Assembly: GCF_000960475.2 (NCBI RefSeq)
Contig: NZ_JZDQ02000019.1
Coordinates: 50,443-114,442 of the forward strand
Direction: 5' to 3'
Origin: Nocardioides luteus
Lineage (GTDB): Bacteria > Actinomycetota > Actinomycetes > Propionibacteriales > Nocardioidaceae
Length of the DNA stretch: 64,000 nucleotides
Shown: in pieces, positions 24,060-33,390 of the stretch
Layout of the letters: the number at the start of each line of letters is the position of its first letter
Numbering within the stretch: the first letter of the stretch is position 1
The notes under the pieces: model-generated
Seen by the model: only the letters and a program-made list of their open reading frames with translations
Databases searched by the model: none
What the model was told of the DNA's origin: nothing
Made by a program: the position numbers and the translations under genes

Positions 24060-24311
24060 CTCACGTCTCCTGTCGGGGCGAGGGCAGCACACGGCGAGCG
24101 CGCCGAGTGCTACCCACCACTCTGCCTGGTCGCCCAACCTTCGCCACGCCCTTTTCTGCTGCTGTCCGACCGGGCCGATACCACCCCTGGTGTCGTGCGG
24201 CTTCGGGACCAACGGCCTCCGGATCTGACCCAACTACCCTCGCCGCGGACGGCGTGAGGATCCAGGCTGAGGGCAAGCGGACTCCGCCGCCTGAGGTCGA
24301 GGAGGAGAGCG

Positions 24312-24965
24312 ATGCGTGAACAGGTCGCGGTCGGAGAAGTCCTCCGCGCCGAGCGGATCGTGAAGTCGTTCCGCCGAGGCTGGTGGCCCCGACGGCGCCG
24401 GCTCCCGGTGCTGCGCGGGCTCGATCTGCAGCTCGGGGCAGGGGAGGTGGTGGGCCTCGTCGGCGAGAACGGGTCGGGCAAGTCCACCGCGATGAAGATC
24501 CTCGTCGGCGCCCTGGCCCAGGACGAGGGCACGGTGACCCACCAGGGGCGCATCGGATACTGCCCCCAGGTGCCCCAGGTGTACGCACGGCTGACCTGCG
24601 ACGATCACGTCGAGCTCTTCGGGGCCGCCTACGGGCTCACCTCGGCGCAGGCTCACGCCTCGGCCGAGGAGCTGTACGAGACCTTGGGCTTCGCCCGCTA
24701 CGCCGACGTACGCGCCGAGGAGCTCTCCGGCGGCACGCTGGCCAAGCTCAATCTCTCCCTCGCTCTTCTGGCCGACCCCGAGGTGCTGTTGCTTGACGAG
24801 CCCTACGCGGGGTTCGACTTCGACACCTACCTGAGGTTCTGGGACCTGGTCGCCGACAGGCGGGCCGCCGGACGCAGTGCCCTGATCGTGAGCCACTTCG
24901 TCGTCGACGAGGACCGCTTCGACCGGATCGTGGAGATCCGCGACGGGAAGGCGGCCCCGCGGTGA
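24312..24965 (+). CDS. ABC transporter ATP-binding protein
   Basis: A 217-residue ATPase: Walker A GENGSGKST near residue 53, Q-loop YCPQ near 83, signature ELSGGTLAK near 137, Walker B LLLDEPYAGFD near 156, and the switch His in VSHF near 195. The N-terminus is basic (RRGWWPRRRR). Its stop overlaps the GTG of the fused permease. GAGGAGGAGAG is directly upstream of the ATG. Together they form an ABC-2-type exporter; the substrate is unknown. Confidence 0.92.
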   Translation: MREQVAVGEVLRAERIVKSFRRGWWPRRRRLPVLRGLDLQLGAGEVVGLVGENGSGKSTAMKILVGALAQDEGTVTHQGRIGYCPQVPQVYARLTCDDHVELFGAAYGLTSAQAHASAEELYETLGFARYADVRAEELSGGTLAKLNLSLALLADPEVLLLDEPYAGFDFDTYLRFWDLVADRRAAGRSALIVSHFVVDEDRFDRIVEIRDGKAAPR

Positions 24966-26554
24966 CCTGGTGGGTCCTCACCCGCGGCTTCCTGCGTGAC
25001 TACGCGAGGAACTCCACCAACCTGGTCGTCCTGGTGCTGGTCCCGGTCGCCTTCGTCCTCGTCGCCGCGGACTCGCTCGCGGACGCGGCACGGCTCCTCG
25101 GCGGTGACGGCACCGCGTTGGAGCAGGCCACCGCGGGATGGGCGGCGGGGTTCCTCGCCGCGGTGGCGATGTACTTCCAGGTCTCGGCGGCCCGCGACGC
25201 CGACCGTCGCCTGCTGCTGTGCGGGGCTCGGCCGCTAACGCTCGTCGCGGCCCGGCTCCTCACCGGGACGTGCCTGGCCGTGGTCGCCGCCGGCGTGTCG
25301 CTGGCCGTGCTGGCGTTGCGCGAGCCCGTGGACCACCCTGGCCGGCTGGTCGTCGGCACCACCATGTTCGCGCTGGTCTACCTCGGCATCGGCGCTGCCG
25401 TGGGCAGCGTGGCGCGCGACCCGGTGAACGGCTCGGTGGTGGTGCTCTTCGTGTGGATCCTCGACGTGTTCTTCGGGCCGACCCTGTCCTCGAGCGAGAG
25501 TCCGCTCACCCGTCTGCTGCCCACGCACTTCGTCTCCCTGTGGCTCGCCGACACCCCGTCGGGGCACGCGGGCTGGCTGGGCGATCTCGGTGTCAGCGCG
25601 GCCTGGGTGGCCCTCTCGCTGGGCGTCTCGGCGGTGCTCATCGCACGCACCTCGGCCGTCGGTCGCGGCAACCGCCGCAGCCGGCGCGCGGCCGGATCCC
25701 GCCGTGACCAGTACCGACGGAGCCTCGGCATGGGCATGCGGGCCCTGGGTCGCAACCCGGCCATGTGGGCGCTGCTGGCGGTCGTGCCCGGAGTCTTCAT
25801 CGTGCTCTCCGACGTCATCACGCCGCACGGTCACACCGGCATCGCGGTGCGCGAGAACGGGAGGCTGGCGGTGAGGATGTTCGACCCGGCCGAGATCCAT
25901 GCGGGCACGATGGCTCCCATCGCGGTGGCCTCGTTGGCCATGCTCGTCGGCCTGTTCACCATCCTCGCCACGGGTGAGACCGACCGGCGACTGTGCCTCG
26001 CGGGTCTGCGTCCGGGCGTCCTCCTCGCGGTCCGGCTGACCACGACCGGTGCGGCCGTGCTGGTCGCGGCAGTGGTGTCCCTGGCCGTCACGGCCGCGGT
26101 CTTCACCCCGGACGGCTGGCCGGTCTACGCCCTGGGGAACGTGCTGGTCGCCGGCACCTACGCCCTCGTCGGCGTGCTCGTCGGGCCGCTCTTCGGGCGG
26201 GTCAGCGGTGTGTTCCTCGCCTTCCTCGTGCCGTTCCTCGACGTCGGTATCTCGCAGAGCCCGATGCTGAGCGCCCAGCCGGATGCGTGGGCGCGATGGC
26301 TCCCGGCGTACGGAGGGACGCGGTTGGTCCTCGACGGCGCACTCACCGCCTCGTTCGACGAGACCCTGCCGCTGCTGTACGCCGGCGTGTGGCTGCTCGT
26401 GCTCGCCGTGCTCACCAGCCTGCTGTGGTGGCGTACGAACGCACGGCCGGGTTCGTCGTCACGTCGCTCTACAGGACACGCTTCCAGGTGGCGCCATGGT
26501 CGTCCGACCGGAACGCCTGGTCGGTGGTGGCGGCGTACCAGCCCTGCGCGGTGA
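24962..26554 (+). CDS. ABC-2-type transporter permease (two-lobed)
   Basis: A 530-residue membrane protein with two similar halves of about six transmembrane helices each (residues 1-225 and 260-490), separated by an Arg-rich cytoplasmic linker (RGNRRSRRAAGSRR). Parallel segments such as DADRRLLLCGARPLTLVAARLLTGT and ETDRRLCLAGLRPGVLLAVRLTTTG show an internal duplication, so one polypeptide could serve as both permease subunits. GTG at 24962 overlaps the ATPase stop. The last 86 nt overlap the convergent lipoprotein gene, and those final residues are basic and low-complexity. Confidence 0.85.
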   Translation: MTWWVLTRGFLRDYARNSTNLVVLVLVPVAFVLVAADSLADAARLLGGDGTALEQATAGWAAGFLAAVAMYFQVSAARDADRRLLLCGARPLTLVAARLLTGTCLAVVAAGVSLAVLALREPVDHPGRLVVGTTMFALVYLGIGAAVGSVARDPVNGSVVVLFVWILDVFFGPTLSSSESPLTRLLPTHFVSLWLADTPSGHAGWLGDLGVSAAWVALSLGVSAVLIARTSAVGRGNRRSRRAAGSRRDQYRRSLGMGMRALGRNPAMWALLAVVPGVFIVLSDVITPHGHTGIAVRENGRLAVRMFDPAEIHAGTMAPIAVASLAMLVGLFTILATGETDRRLCLAGLRPGVLLAVRLTTTGAAVLVAAVVSLAVTAAVFTPDGWPVYALGNVLVAGTYALVGVLVGPLFGRVSGVFLAFLVPFLDVGISQSPMLSAQPDAWARWLPAYGGTRLVLDGALTASFDETLPLLYAGVWLLVLAVLTSLLWWRTNARPGSSSRRSTGHASRWRHGRPTGTPGRWWRRTSPAR

Positions 26555-27320
26555 TCGTGAAGGCAGCCGGGGCGCCGCCGAGGGAGCCGGTCTCCCGCCA
26601 GGTCCTGCCCGCGTCGTCACTGACCCGGATCACGCCGTTCGGACCGATGCCGGCCAGCGTGCCGTCCGCTGTGGTGTCGAGGTAGGCGGTGACCGGTCCG
26701 CCGAGCTCGCGGGTCTGCCCGGTGGAGGTGTCGACGGCGATGAGGTGTCCCTCGCCGGTGGTCGCGAACAGCTGCTCGGGCGCTGTGGTGGCGGCGACGC
26801 TGATGAGGTCGCCGGCGAGCACCTCCTCGAACTGCTTCCGGTCCGCCGTACGCAGCAGACGCCCGGTCGTGGCCTCGTAGGCGTAGAGGACGTCACCGGC
26901 CGGCTCGAGGATGTGGAAGTCGGCCTCGCCCTGCAGGGCGAGCGGGGTCCAGGTCTCACCGGCGTCGGTGGACTCGATCAGGCCCAGGTGCGGCGGAAGG
27001 TCTTCGGCCAGGTCCGGGTGCCCGCTGCCGAGGAAGTGACCCGGCCCGACGACGGTGAAGGCCATGGTGCCCTGCCACCGGTCGGCCACCCGGGCCGGCT
27101 TGCTGGTGCCGTCGACGTGGAAGAGGCCGAGGTGGGTCGCGACGTAGAGGCTGTCGTCGGCGGGGTCGACGCCGAGGCCGTGGATGTGGCCCACTGCGTG
27201 CTGGTCGCCGGCGTGGTCGTCGGCTGCCGGCTCGCCCGGCTGCCGGTCCGCCGCGCATGCGGTTGCGAGGAGGGCGGCCGCCGCGGCGATCGACAGGGCG
27301 GCGGGGGAGGTGCGATTCAC
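26469..27320 (-). CDS. BNR-repeat lipoprotein (F510_1955-type glycosylhydrolase-like)
   Basis: A 283-residue lipoprotein: signal peptide with lipobox LLATAC (Cys22), then a beta-propeller with sialidase-like Asp-box motifs STDAGETWTPL near residue 120, SDDAGRTWRETG near 240 and SDDHGATWKRV at the end. HGLGVDPADDSLYVATHLGLF near 47 is the usual first blade. Proteins of this type sit beside DUF305 copper-linked proteins, as here, and true hydrolase activity is doubtful. GTG at 27320 with GGAG 7 nt upstream. The first gene downstream of the DUF305 gene, 66 nt away. Confidence 0.8.
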   Translation of the reverse strand: MNRTSPAALSIAAAAALLATACAADRQPGEPAADDHAGDQHAVGHIHGLGVDPADDSLYVATHLGLFHVDGTSKPARVADRWQGTMAFTVVGPGHFLGSGHPDLAEDLPPHLGLIESTDAGETWTPLALQGEADFHILEPAGDVLYAYEATTGRLLRTADRKQFEEVLAGDLISVAATTAPEQLFATTGEGHLIAVDTSTGQTRELGGPVTAYLDTTADGTLAGIGPNGVIRVSDDAGRTWRETGSLGGAPAAFTITAQGWYAATTDQAFRSDDHGATWKRVL

Positions 27321-27386
27321 GAGGATGCTCCGGTTTCGGGGATGGTGCCGGGCAGGCCCGGGGCCTGCCCGGCACGTGAGGGACGG

Positions 27387-27953
27387 TCAGGACTTCAGCA
27401 GGTCCTGCATCGTCTGGATCTCCTCGGTCTGCGCGGTCTCGATGTCCTCGGCCAGAGCCTTGGCGTCGGCGGACTCACCGTCGGCCTGCTCGGTCTTGGC
27501 CATCTCGATCGCGCCCTCGTGGTGCTCGATCATCATCGTGAGGAACATCCGATCGAACGCGGCGCCGGTGGCGTTCCCGAGCTCGTTCATGTCGTCCTGC
27601 GACATCATCCCGGTCATGCCGTCCGACGGCATGTCCCCGTGATCCATGCCGGGCATGCCCTCGTCGGGGACGTCCTCGCCCCAGTCCTCGAGCCATCCGG
27701 TCATGGTCTTGATCTCCGGCCCCTGCGCCGCCTCGATGTCGGCGGCCAGGTCCTTGACCTCCTGGCTCTCGGCATGCGTCTCGGCGGCCTTGGCCATCTC
27801 GATGGCCTGCTGGTGGTGCGGGATCATCTGCTGGGCGAAGGTGACGTCGGCGTCGTTGTGTCCAGCGGTGGTGTCGCCGTCGTCCCCGCCGCCGCAGGCG
27901 GCGAGCGTGATCAGCGCGGTCGCGAGGATCGCGGCCGTCAGGGTCTTGCGCAT
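27387..27953 (-). CDS. DUF305 lipoprotein (ferritin-like, probable metal/copper-linked)
   Basis: A 188-residue lipoprotein with lipobox TLAAC (Cys18). Two repeated DUF305 helices carry FAQQMIPHHQQAIEMAK (near residue 45) and FLTMMIEHHEGAIEMAK (near 128), with a Met/His/Asp-rich segment between (GMPGMDHGDMPSDGMTGMM), a likely Cu-binding stretch. DUF305 proteins usually occur in copper-resistance loci. ATG at 27953 with GGAG 9 nt upstream. Sits between the BNR lipoprotein and DUF6153 genes, all on the minus strand. Confidence 0.9.
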   Translation of the reverse strand: MRKTLTAAILATALITLAACGGGDDGDTTAGHNDADVTFAQQMIPHHQQAIEMAKAAETHAESQEVKDLAADIEAAQGPEIKTMTGWLEDWGEDVPDEGMPGMDHGDMPSDGMTGMMSQDDMNELGNATGAAFDRMFLTMMIEHHEGAIEMAKTEQADGESADAKALAEDIETAQTEEIQTMQDLLKS

Positions 27954-28036
27954 GAGAAGTGCTCCATCTGTGTGATCTGGTTCTGGGCAGGCGAAAGCCC
28001 GAGCCACCCGGGTGGGTGCCTCGTGGCGACGGCCTG

Positions 28037-28468
28037 TCAGCAGCGGATCACGCAGAGTTGAAGCAGATCGGGCGGGTCGCGGTCCCGCCCGTAGAAGACC
28101 GGGCCCGGCCAGGCCGGGAGCAGGCTCCGGAGGAGCCGGATGCCACGTCGCGCCAGGAACAGGGCGACGGCCAGCATCAGCCCGCCGAGGATCGCGAGGC
28201 AGAGGCCGAGAAGACCTCCGCCCTCGCCGTCCACCGGGACCCCGGACGAGATGTGTGCTCCCGGGCTGTCGGCTTCTCCATGACCGGCCGGGAGGACCTG
28301 TGCAGCCTCGTGGCCTCCGGCAGTCATCACGCTCATGTCGTGAGCGCCTGCTCCGCCGGCGTGGGTGCCCCAGCCGTGCATCGACAGGAGCCCGAACAGC
28401 GCCACCGCGACCGCGGCGAGCACAAGACGCGTACCGCGTCGTTGCTTCGCTGTTCGGAGGTCCTGCAT
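28037..28468 (-). CDS. DUF6153-like membrane protein
   Basis: A 143-residue protein. A basic N-terminus leads into a transmembrane helix with the family motif LFGLLSMHGWGTH near residue 28, then a His-rich extracytoplasmic linker (HEAAQVLPAGHGEADSPGAH), and a second helix GLLGLCLAILGGLMLAVALFLARRG. DUF6153 proteins are small actinobacterial membrane proteins often next to DUF305 genes. ATG at 28468 with AGGA upstream; a longer frame to 28624 would run into rnpB. A role in copper handling is inferred from context. Confidence 0.75.
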   Translation of the reverse strand: MQDLRTAKQRRGTRLVLAAVAVALFGLLSMHGWGTHAGGAGAHDMSVMTAGGHEAAQVLPAGHGEADSPGAHISSGVPVDGEGGGLLGLCLAILGGLMLAVALFLARRGIRLLRSLLPAWPGPVFYGRDRDPPDLLQLCVIRC

Positions 28469-28502
28469 GGTCTTGATCCTAGGCGACGCCGAAACCCAGG
28501 TG

Positions 28503-28867
28503 AGAGCGGACGGGCTGGCCTGTAAGCCGGGTTCTGTGATCGGCGACCATCCATCTCGGACCATCGTTGCCGATGGCCTCCAGCGACCTACCCGCATGCT
28601 CGGGCGGACAGCCCTCGAGCGCATGCTGTCTGGTCTTGCTCCGGGTGGGGTTTACCTAGCTCCTCGTGTCACCACGAGGACTGGTGGGCTCTTACCCCAC
28701 CGTTTCACCCTTACCGCTACCTGGGAGGCAGCGGCGGTCTGTTCTCTGTGGCACTGTCCCGCGGGTCACCCCGGGTGGCCGTTAGCCACCACCCTGTCCT
28801 GTGGAGCCCGGACTTTCCTCGACGTCCCCGAAGGAACGACGCGATCGCCCGGCCAGCCCGTCCGCAG
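28503..28867 (-). ncRNA. rnpB: RNase P RNA (bacterial class A)
   Basis: Read on the minus strand, the 5' region contains GAGGAAAGTCCGGGCTCC and the 3' end has ACAGAACCCGGCTTACAGGC, both universal in bacterial RNase P RNA. The terminal P1 helix pairs GGCCAGCCCGTCCG (28851-28864, plus strand) with CGGACGGGCTGGCC (28507-28520), perfectly complementary over 14 bp. Length about 365 nt is usual for actinobacteria. It is the catalytic subunit that matures tRNA 5' ends. Ends are approximate within a few bases. Confidence 0.95.
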
Positions 28868-28874
28868 GAAAAGT

Positions 28875-29066
28875 CTAGTGTGAGGCGGGCTCGATGTGGG
28901 CATCCGGACCGGGGAAGACCAGCGACTCGTGGTCGCTGTCGCTCCAGCGTACGAGGTAGGGCGGGCTGCCGTCGGGGTGGCTGACCTCGATGATCTCGGC
29001 CTCTCGCATGTGGTCGCCGACGTGCTGGCCCATGACGACGAGGTGGTCACCTACTGATGCGTGCAT
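28875..29066 (-). CDS. DUF1918 small protein
   Basis: A 63-residue protein with the DUF1918 pattern: GDHLVVMGQHVGDHMREAEIIEV, then GSPPYLVRWSDSDHESLVFPGPDA and a C-terminal His. The family is a small SH3-like barrel confined to actinobacteria; function unknown. GGAGG lies 9 nt before the ATG at 29066, a strong ribosome binding site. Located immediately upstream of rnpB on the same strand, so its transcript may read into rnpB. Confidence 0.9.
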   Translation of the reverse strand: MHASVGDHLVVMGQHVGDHMREAEIIEVSHPDGSPPYLVRWSDSDHESLVFPGPDAHIEPASH

Positions 29067-29154
29067 GCGCGTTCACCTCCTAACCGTCACCATGGTGCTC
29101 CCACCGCGGGCATGGATGGAATACCGTGGTGGGGTATCACGTTCGGAGGGTGTG

Positions 29155-29580
29155 ATGACAGAGAACGAAGAGTTCGAGTACGTAGCCCCGGCTGTCGTCT
29201 TTCCGGGCCAGACCTCGCACGAGGTGGCCTTCCGGACGGCCCACGACCTGCTCTCGCGGCGGTTCCCGGTGGAGGCGCTGGAGATCCTGGAGCCGGCGCT
29301 CGCCGACGACCCCGACAACTTCGGGCTGCGCAGCATGCGCGCGTGGGCCTACATGCTGCGTGCCCAGCTCGCCAAGGCCGAGGCCGAGCTCCGCTGGCTC
29401 GTCGAGCGCGACCCGAGCGACGCCTGGAGCCAGCACTCCCTCGGTCGTGTCCTGGAGCGCCAGGACCGTCTCGAGGACGCGCTCGGCCCGCTGCGCCTGG
29501 CGGCCGTGATGAGCGACGACTACGACCATCACGCAGCCGTCTACCGCGTACGCAACCGGCTGGCCCAGCGCGAGGAGTGA
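29155..29580 (+). CDS. tetratricopeptide-repeat protein
   Basis: A 141-residue protein. From residue about 25 it has three helix pairs with TPR spacing: AHDLLSRRFPVEALEILEPALADDPDNFGLRSMRAWAYMLRAQLAKAEAELRWLVERDPSDAWSQHSLGRVLERQDRLEDALGPLRLA in outline, with the characteristic Ala/Gly/Pro positions (A at 8, P at the ends). Probably a protein-protein adaptor. Starts at ATG 29155 (GGAGG 5 nt upstream) or GTG 29152. Confidence 0.85.
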   Translation: MTENEEFEYVAPAVVFPGQTSHEVAFRTAHDLLSRRFPVEALEILEPALADDPDNFGLRSMRAWAYMLRAQLAKAEAELRWLVERDPSDAWSQHSLGRVLERQDRLEDALGPLRLAAVMSDDYDHHAAVYRVRNRLAQREE

Positions 29581-29603
29581 GCGTGGGGTGAGAGGGTGGT
29601 GGC

Positions 29604-29915
29604 ATGGAACCTGACACCACGACTCTCACCGCCGAGCAGGTCGCCCAGGAGCAGCTCGAGGGCTGGACGTTCGACTCCTCCGGCGAGGCCGACAGCATCG
29701 TGGCCCGCGTGGAGACCGGTGACTTCATCACCGGTCTCGCGCTGGTCAACGCGATCGGGGCGAAGGCCGAGGAGGCCAACCACCACCCCGACATCGACCT
29801 GCGCTATCCGTACGTCGAGATCCGGCTCTCCAGCCACGACGCCGGAGGCGTCACCAGCCGTGACATCGCGCTGGCGAAGGTGATCAACGCGCTCTCGGCC
29901 GAGTCCTCGCTCTGA
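29604..29915 (+). CDS. 4a-hydroxytetrahydrobiopterin dehydratase (pterin carbinolamine dehydratase)
   Basis: A 103-residue protein of usual length. The family signature ANHHPDIDLRYPYVEIRLSSHDAGGVTSRDIALA (starting near residue 57, shown here over its conserved parts HHPD, Y, H and D) carries the catalytic His-His and the distal His. It dehydrates 4a-hydroxypterin formed by aromatic amino-acid hydroxylases; no such hydroxylase is in the window, so another role (such as in molybdopterin or folate context) is possible. It starts 24 nt after the TPR gene and may share its transcript. Confidence 0.9.
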   Translation: MEPDTTTLTAEQVAQEQLEGWTFDSSGEADSIVARVETGDFITGLALVNAIGAKAEEANHHPDIDLRYPYVEIRLSSHDAGGVTSRDIALAKVINALSAESSL

Positions 29916-29922
29916 CCCGTGG

Positions 29923-30666
29923 TCAGGCGAGGCGCGTCATCTCGACGCTGACCTCGACGTCCCGCTCCGCCGGACCCGAGTAGATCCCGCCCAGCGGCTT
30001 GACGTCGGTGTGGTCACGACCGGTGGCCACACCGACGTAGGCGTCCCCGGGCTCGGTGCCGGTGGCCGGGTCGATCCCGTGCCAGCCGTTGTCCCACCAC
30101 TCCACCCACGAGTGGGCGCCGCCGGGGTAGACGTAGCCGGAGACGTAGCGTGCCGGGATCCCGACCGTGCGCAGCGCCCCGAGCAGCTGGTGAGCGGCGT
30201 CGGCCGGTGCGGCCTCGGCGACCGCACGGGCGATCCCGACGGCGGCCTCGCCCGGGAGCCCGGCCGAGGCGGCGATCGCCTTGGCCTGAGCCGCGAGCTC
30301 CTCGCCCGGCGCCACCAGCGGCGGAAGACCCAGGAACTCGACGAACCGGTCCGCGACCCCTGGGTGGGCGGCCTCCTCCCAGGTCAGCACCGGCGCCGCG
30401 CCGGGCTTCCGGTCGACGTGGACGGTGCTGGTCGCGGAGACCTTGAGCGCCCGGTGGGCCTCGAGCACCTCGATCGCGGTGACCTCGTTGCCGAAGTAGT
30501 CCTTGTACTCATACGTCCACGGCTTCGGCGAGACGTCGATCCGGTGGTGGACCACGATCTGGTCGGGCGTGGTCAGCGGAGTCAGCCGCGCCTGGTTGTA
30601 GGAGGCGACCGCCGGCCCGTCGTAGGTGAACGTCGTGGTGTGGACGATCCGGAACTGCATGCTCAT
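29923..30666 (-). CDS. transglutaminase-like protein lacking the catalytic cysteine
   Basis: A 247-residue protein with the N-terminal beta domain (FRIVHTTTFTYDGPAVASYNQARL) and transglutaminase core of COG1305. GIPARYVSGYVYPGG, AHSWVEWW and GWHGIDPATG, and GRDHTDVKPLGGIYSG are all present, holding the His and Asp of the triad. Where active relatives have GVCQDFAHL, this one has APADAAHQLL, and the whole protein contains no cysteine. It is therefore probably a non-catalytic scaffold. ATG at 30666 with GAGGAGG 9 nt upstream. Last gene of the ATP-grasp/alpha-E/transglutaminase operon. Confidence 0.88.
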   Translation of the reverse strand: MSMQFRIVHTTTFTYDGPAVASYNQARLTPLTTPDQIVVHHRIDVSPKPWTYEYKDYFGNEVTAIEVLEAHRALKVSATSTVHVDRKPGAAPVLTWEEAAHPGVADRFVEFLGLPPLVAPGEELAAQAKAIAASAGLPGEAAVGIARAVAEAAPADAAHQLLGALRTVGIPARYVSGYVYPGGAHSWVEWWDNGWHGIDPATGTEPGDAYVGVATGRDHTDVKPLGGIYSGPAERDVEVSVEMTRLA

Positions 30667-30680
30667 CTCGATCAGCCTCC

Positions 30681-31609
30681 TCAGACCGGCTGCCAGGCCA
30701 GCGCCTCGGCGCCGGCGAAGTAGCGCTTGGTGACGGCCTCGGTGGCCTCCGCGCAGGTGACCTGGAGCCGCTCCATCTCGGCGGGCAGGTCGGCCAGCAG
30801 GTCGTGGAGCGAGCGGTACTCCAGCGACGCGCGCATCCGGCCGATCAGCCGGTGGGCCTCGTCGGAGAAGCCGGCGCGCCGGCTCGTGCCCTCCAGGGTG
30901 TCCAGCGCGCCCTCGGCGCGCTGCAGCGCATGCACCACCGAGCGCGGGAAGATCCGATCCAGCAGCAGGAACTCCGCGGCCGCCTGCTCGGTCTCGACGC
31001 CCTTGTTGACCCGCAGGAACGCGTCGTACGCACCGCACGCGCGCAGCGTCGAGTTCCACTGCGACGCGCCGCCGGCGCTCGTCAACGAGGTCGTCGCGAC
31101 CAGCCGCGAGGTCATGTCGGCGCGTTCGACGTAGCGGCCCAGCATCAGGAACTGCCAGGACTCGTCGCGCATCATCGTGGCGTCGGCGGTGCCGTTGATC
31201 TGGGCCACCCGGTCGCGCACCCAGCCGAAGATGAACGGCGCCCGCATGTGCTTGAACTGCCCGGCCGGGATCGCCCGGTAGGTGGTGTTGAGCGCCTCCC
31301 ACAACGGCACCGAGAGAGTCTCCCGGGCGCCGCGGGCCGACTCCCGGGCCGCCCCGAGCGCATAGGCCATCGAGGTCGGTGCGGTGGTGTCGTACGCCAG
31401 CATGTCCAGGATCTGGGGTAGGCCAACCTTCTCGGTGGGCGGGATCTCGATGCCCATCACCGCCAGCAGCGAGCGGCAGGCGGTCTCCTCGTCGGTGGCG
31501 GCGTCCTCGAGGATGTGCTGGGTCTGCACGTCGAGTATCCGTGCGGTGTCCTCGGCACGCTCGATGTAGCGTCCGATCCAGAACATCGACTCCGCGATCC
31601 GCGAAAGCA

Positions 31610-31613
<4 letters not shown>
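30681..31613 (-). CDS. alpha-E domain protein (COG2307)
   Basis: A 310-residue all-helical protein of standard length. Family landmarks are LSRIAESMFWIGRYIERAEDTARILD at the N-terminus, RESARGARETLSVPLWEALN near 92, and WQFLMLGRYVERADMTSRL near 157, where the second R-Y-x-E-R-A repeats the first. Usually encoded with a circularly permuted ATP-grasp enzyme and a transglutaminase-like protein; the trio is thought to make a peptide-linked modification. The GTG at 31613 or ATG at 31610 overlaps the stop of the ATP-grasp gene. Confidence 0.92.
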
Positions 31614-33085
<1,472 letters not shown>

Positions 33086-33148
33086 GGGGGCAACCTACTG
33101 AAATCCGTGTAACAGCGCTGTTGCCCACGCGAACATCTCGCACAACGG

Positions 33149-33154
33149 TAGGTT
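33149..33154 (+). promoter_or_regulatory. -10 element of a leaderless promoter
   Basis: TAGGTT, 6 nt before the ATG at 33161. Confidence 0.5.
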
Positions 33155-33160
33155 GGCGAC

Positions 33161-33370
33161 ATGAGTGACGAGCACGCGGGCGAGTTCTACTACTGCATCA
33201 AGCACCACACGGTCGAGCCGTACCAGGGCTGCAAGGCCAAGGACCGCCTCGGCCCCTACGCCTCCCATGCCGAGGCCGCCCGGGCCCTGGAGCACGTCCA
33301 GGAGAACAACGAGCGGTGGGACAAGGAAGACAAGGCCTGGGAGGGCGACGCGGGCAACGAGGACGAGTAG
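33161..33370 (+). CDS. small conserved actinobacterial protein (SPOR-like)
   Basis: A 69-residue protein with FYYCIKHHTVEP, a Cys pair (Cys12, Cys24) and RLGPYASHAEAARALEHVQENNERWD. The last part has the strand-helix pattern of a half SPOR repeat, and similar short proteins are widespread in actinobacteria. The Cys/His arrangement could bind a metal. It appears leaderless. The acidic C-terminal tail (EDKAWEGDAGNEDE) is typical. Function unknown. Confidence 0.8.
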   Translation: MSDEHAGEFYYCIKHHTVEPYQGCKAKDRLGPYASHAEAARALEHVQENNERWDKEDKAWEGDAGNEDE

Positions 33371-33390
33371 GCCCGGGCTCCGGGTGACCC

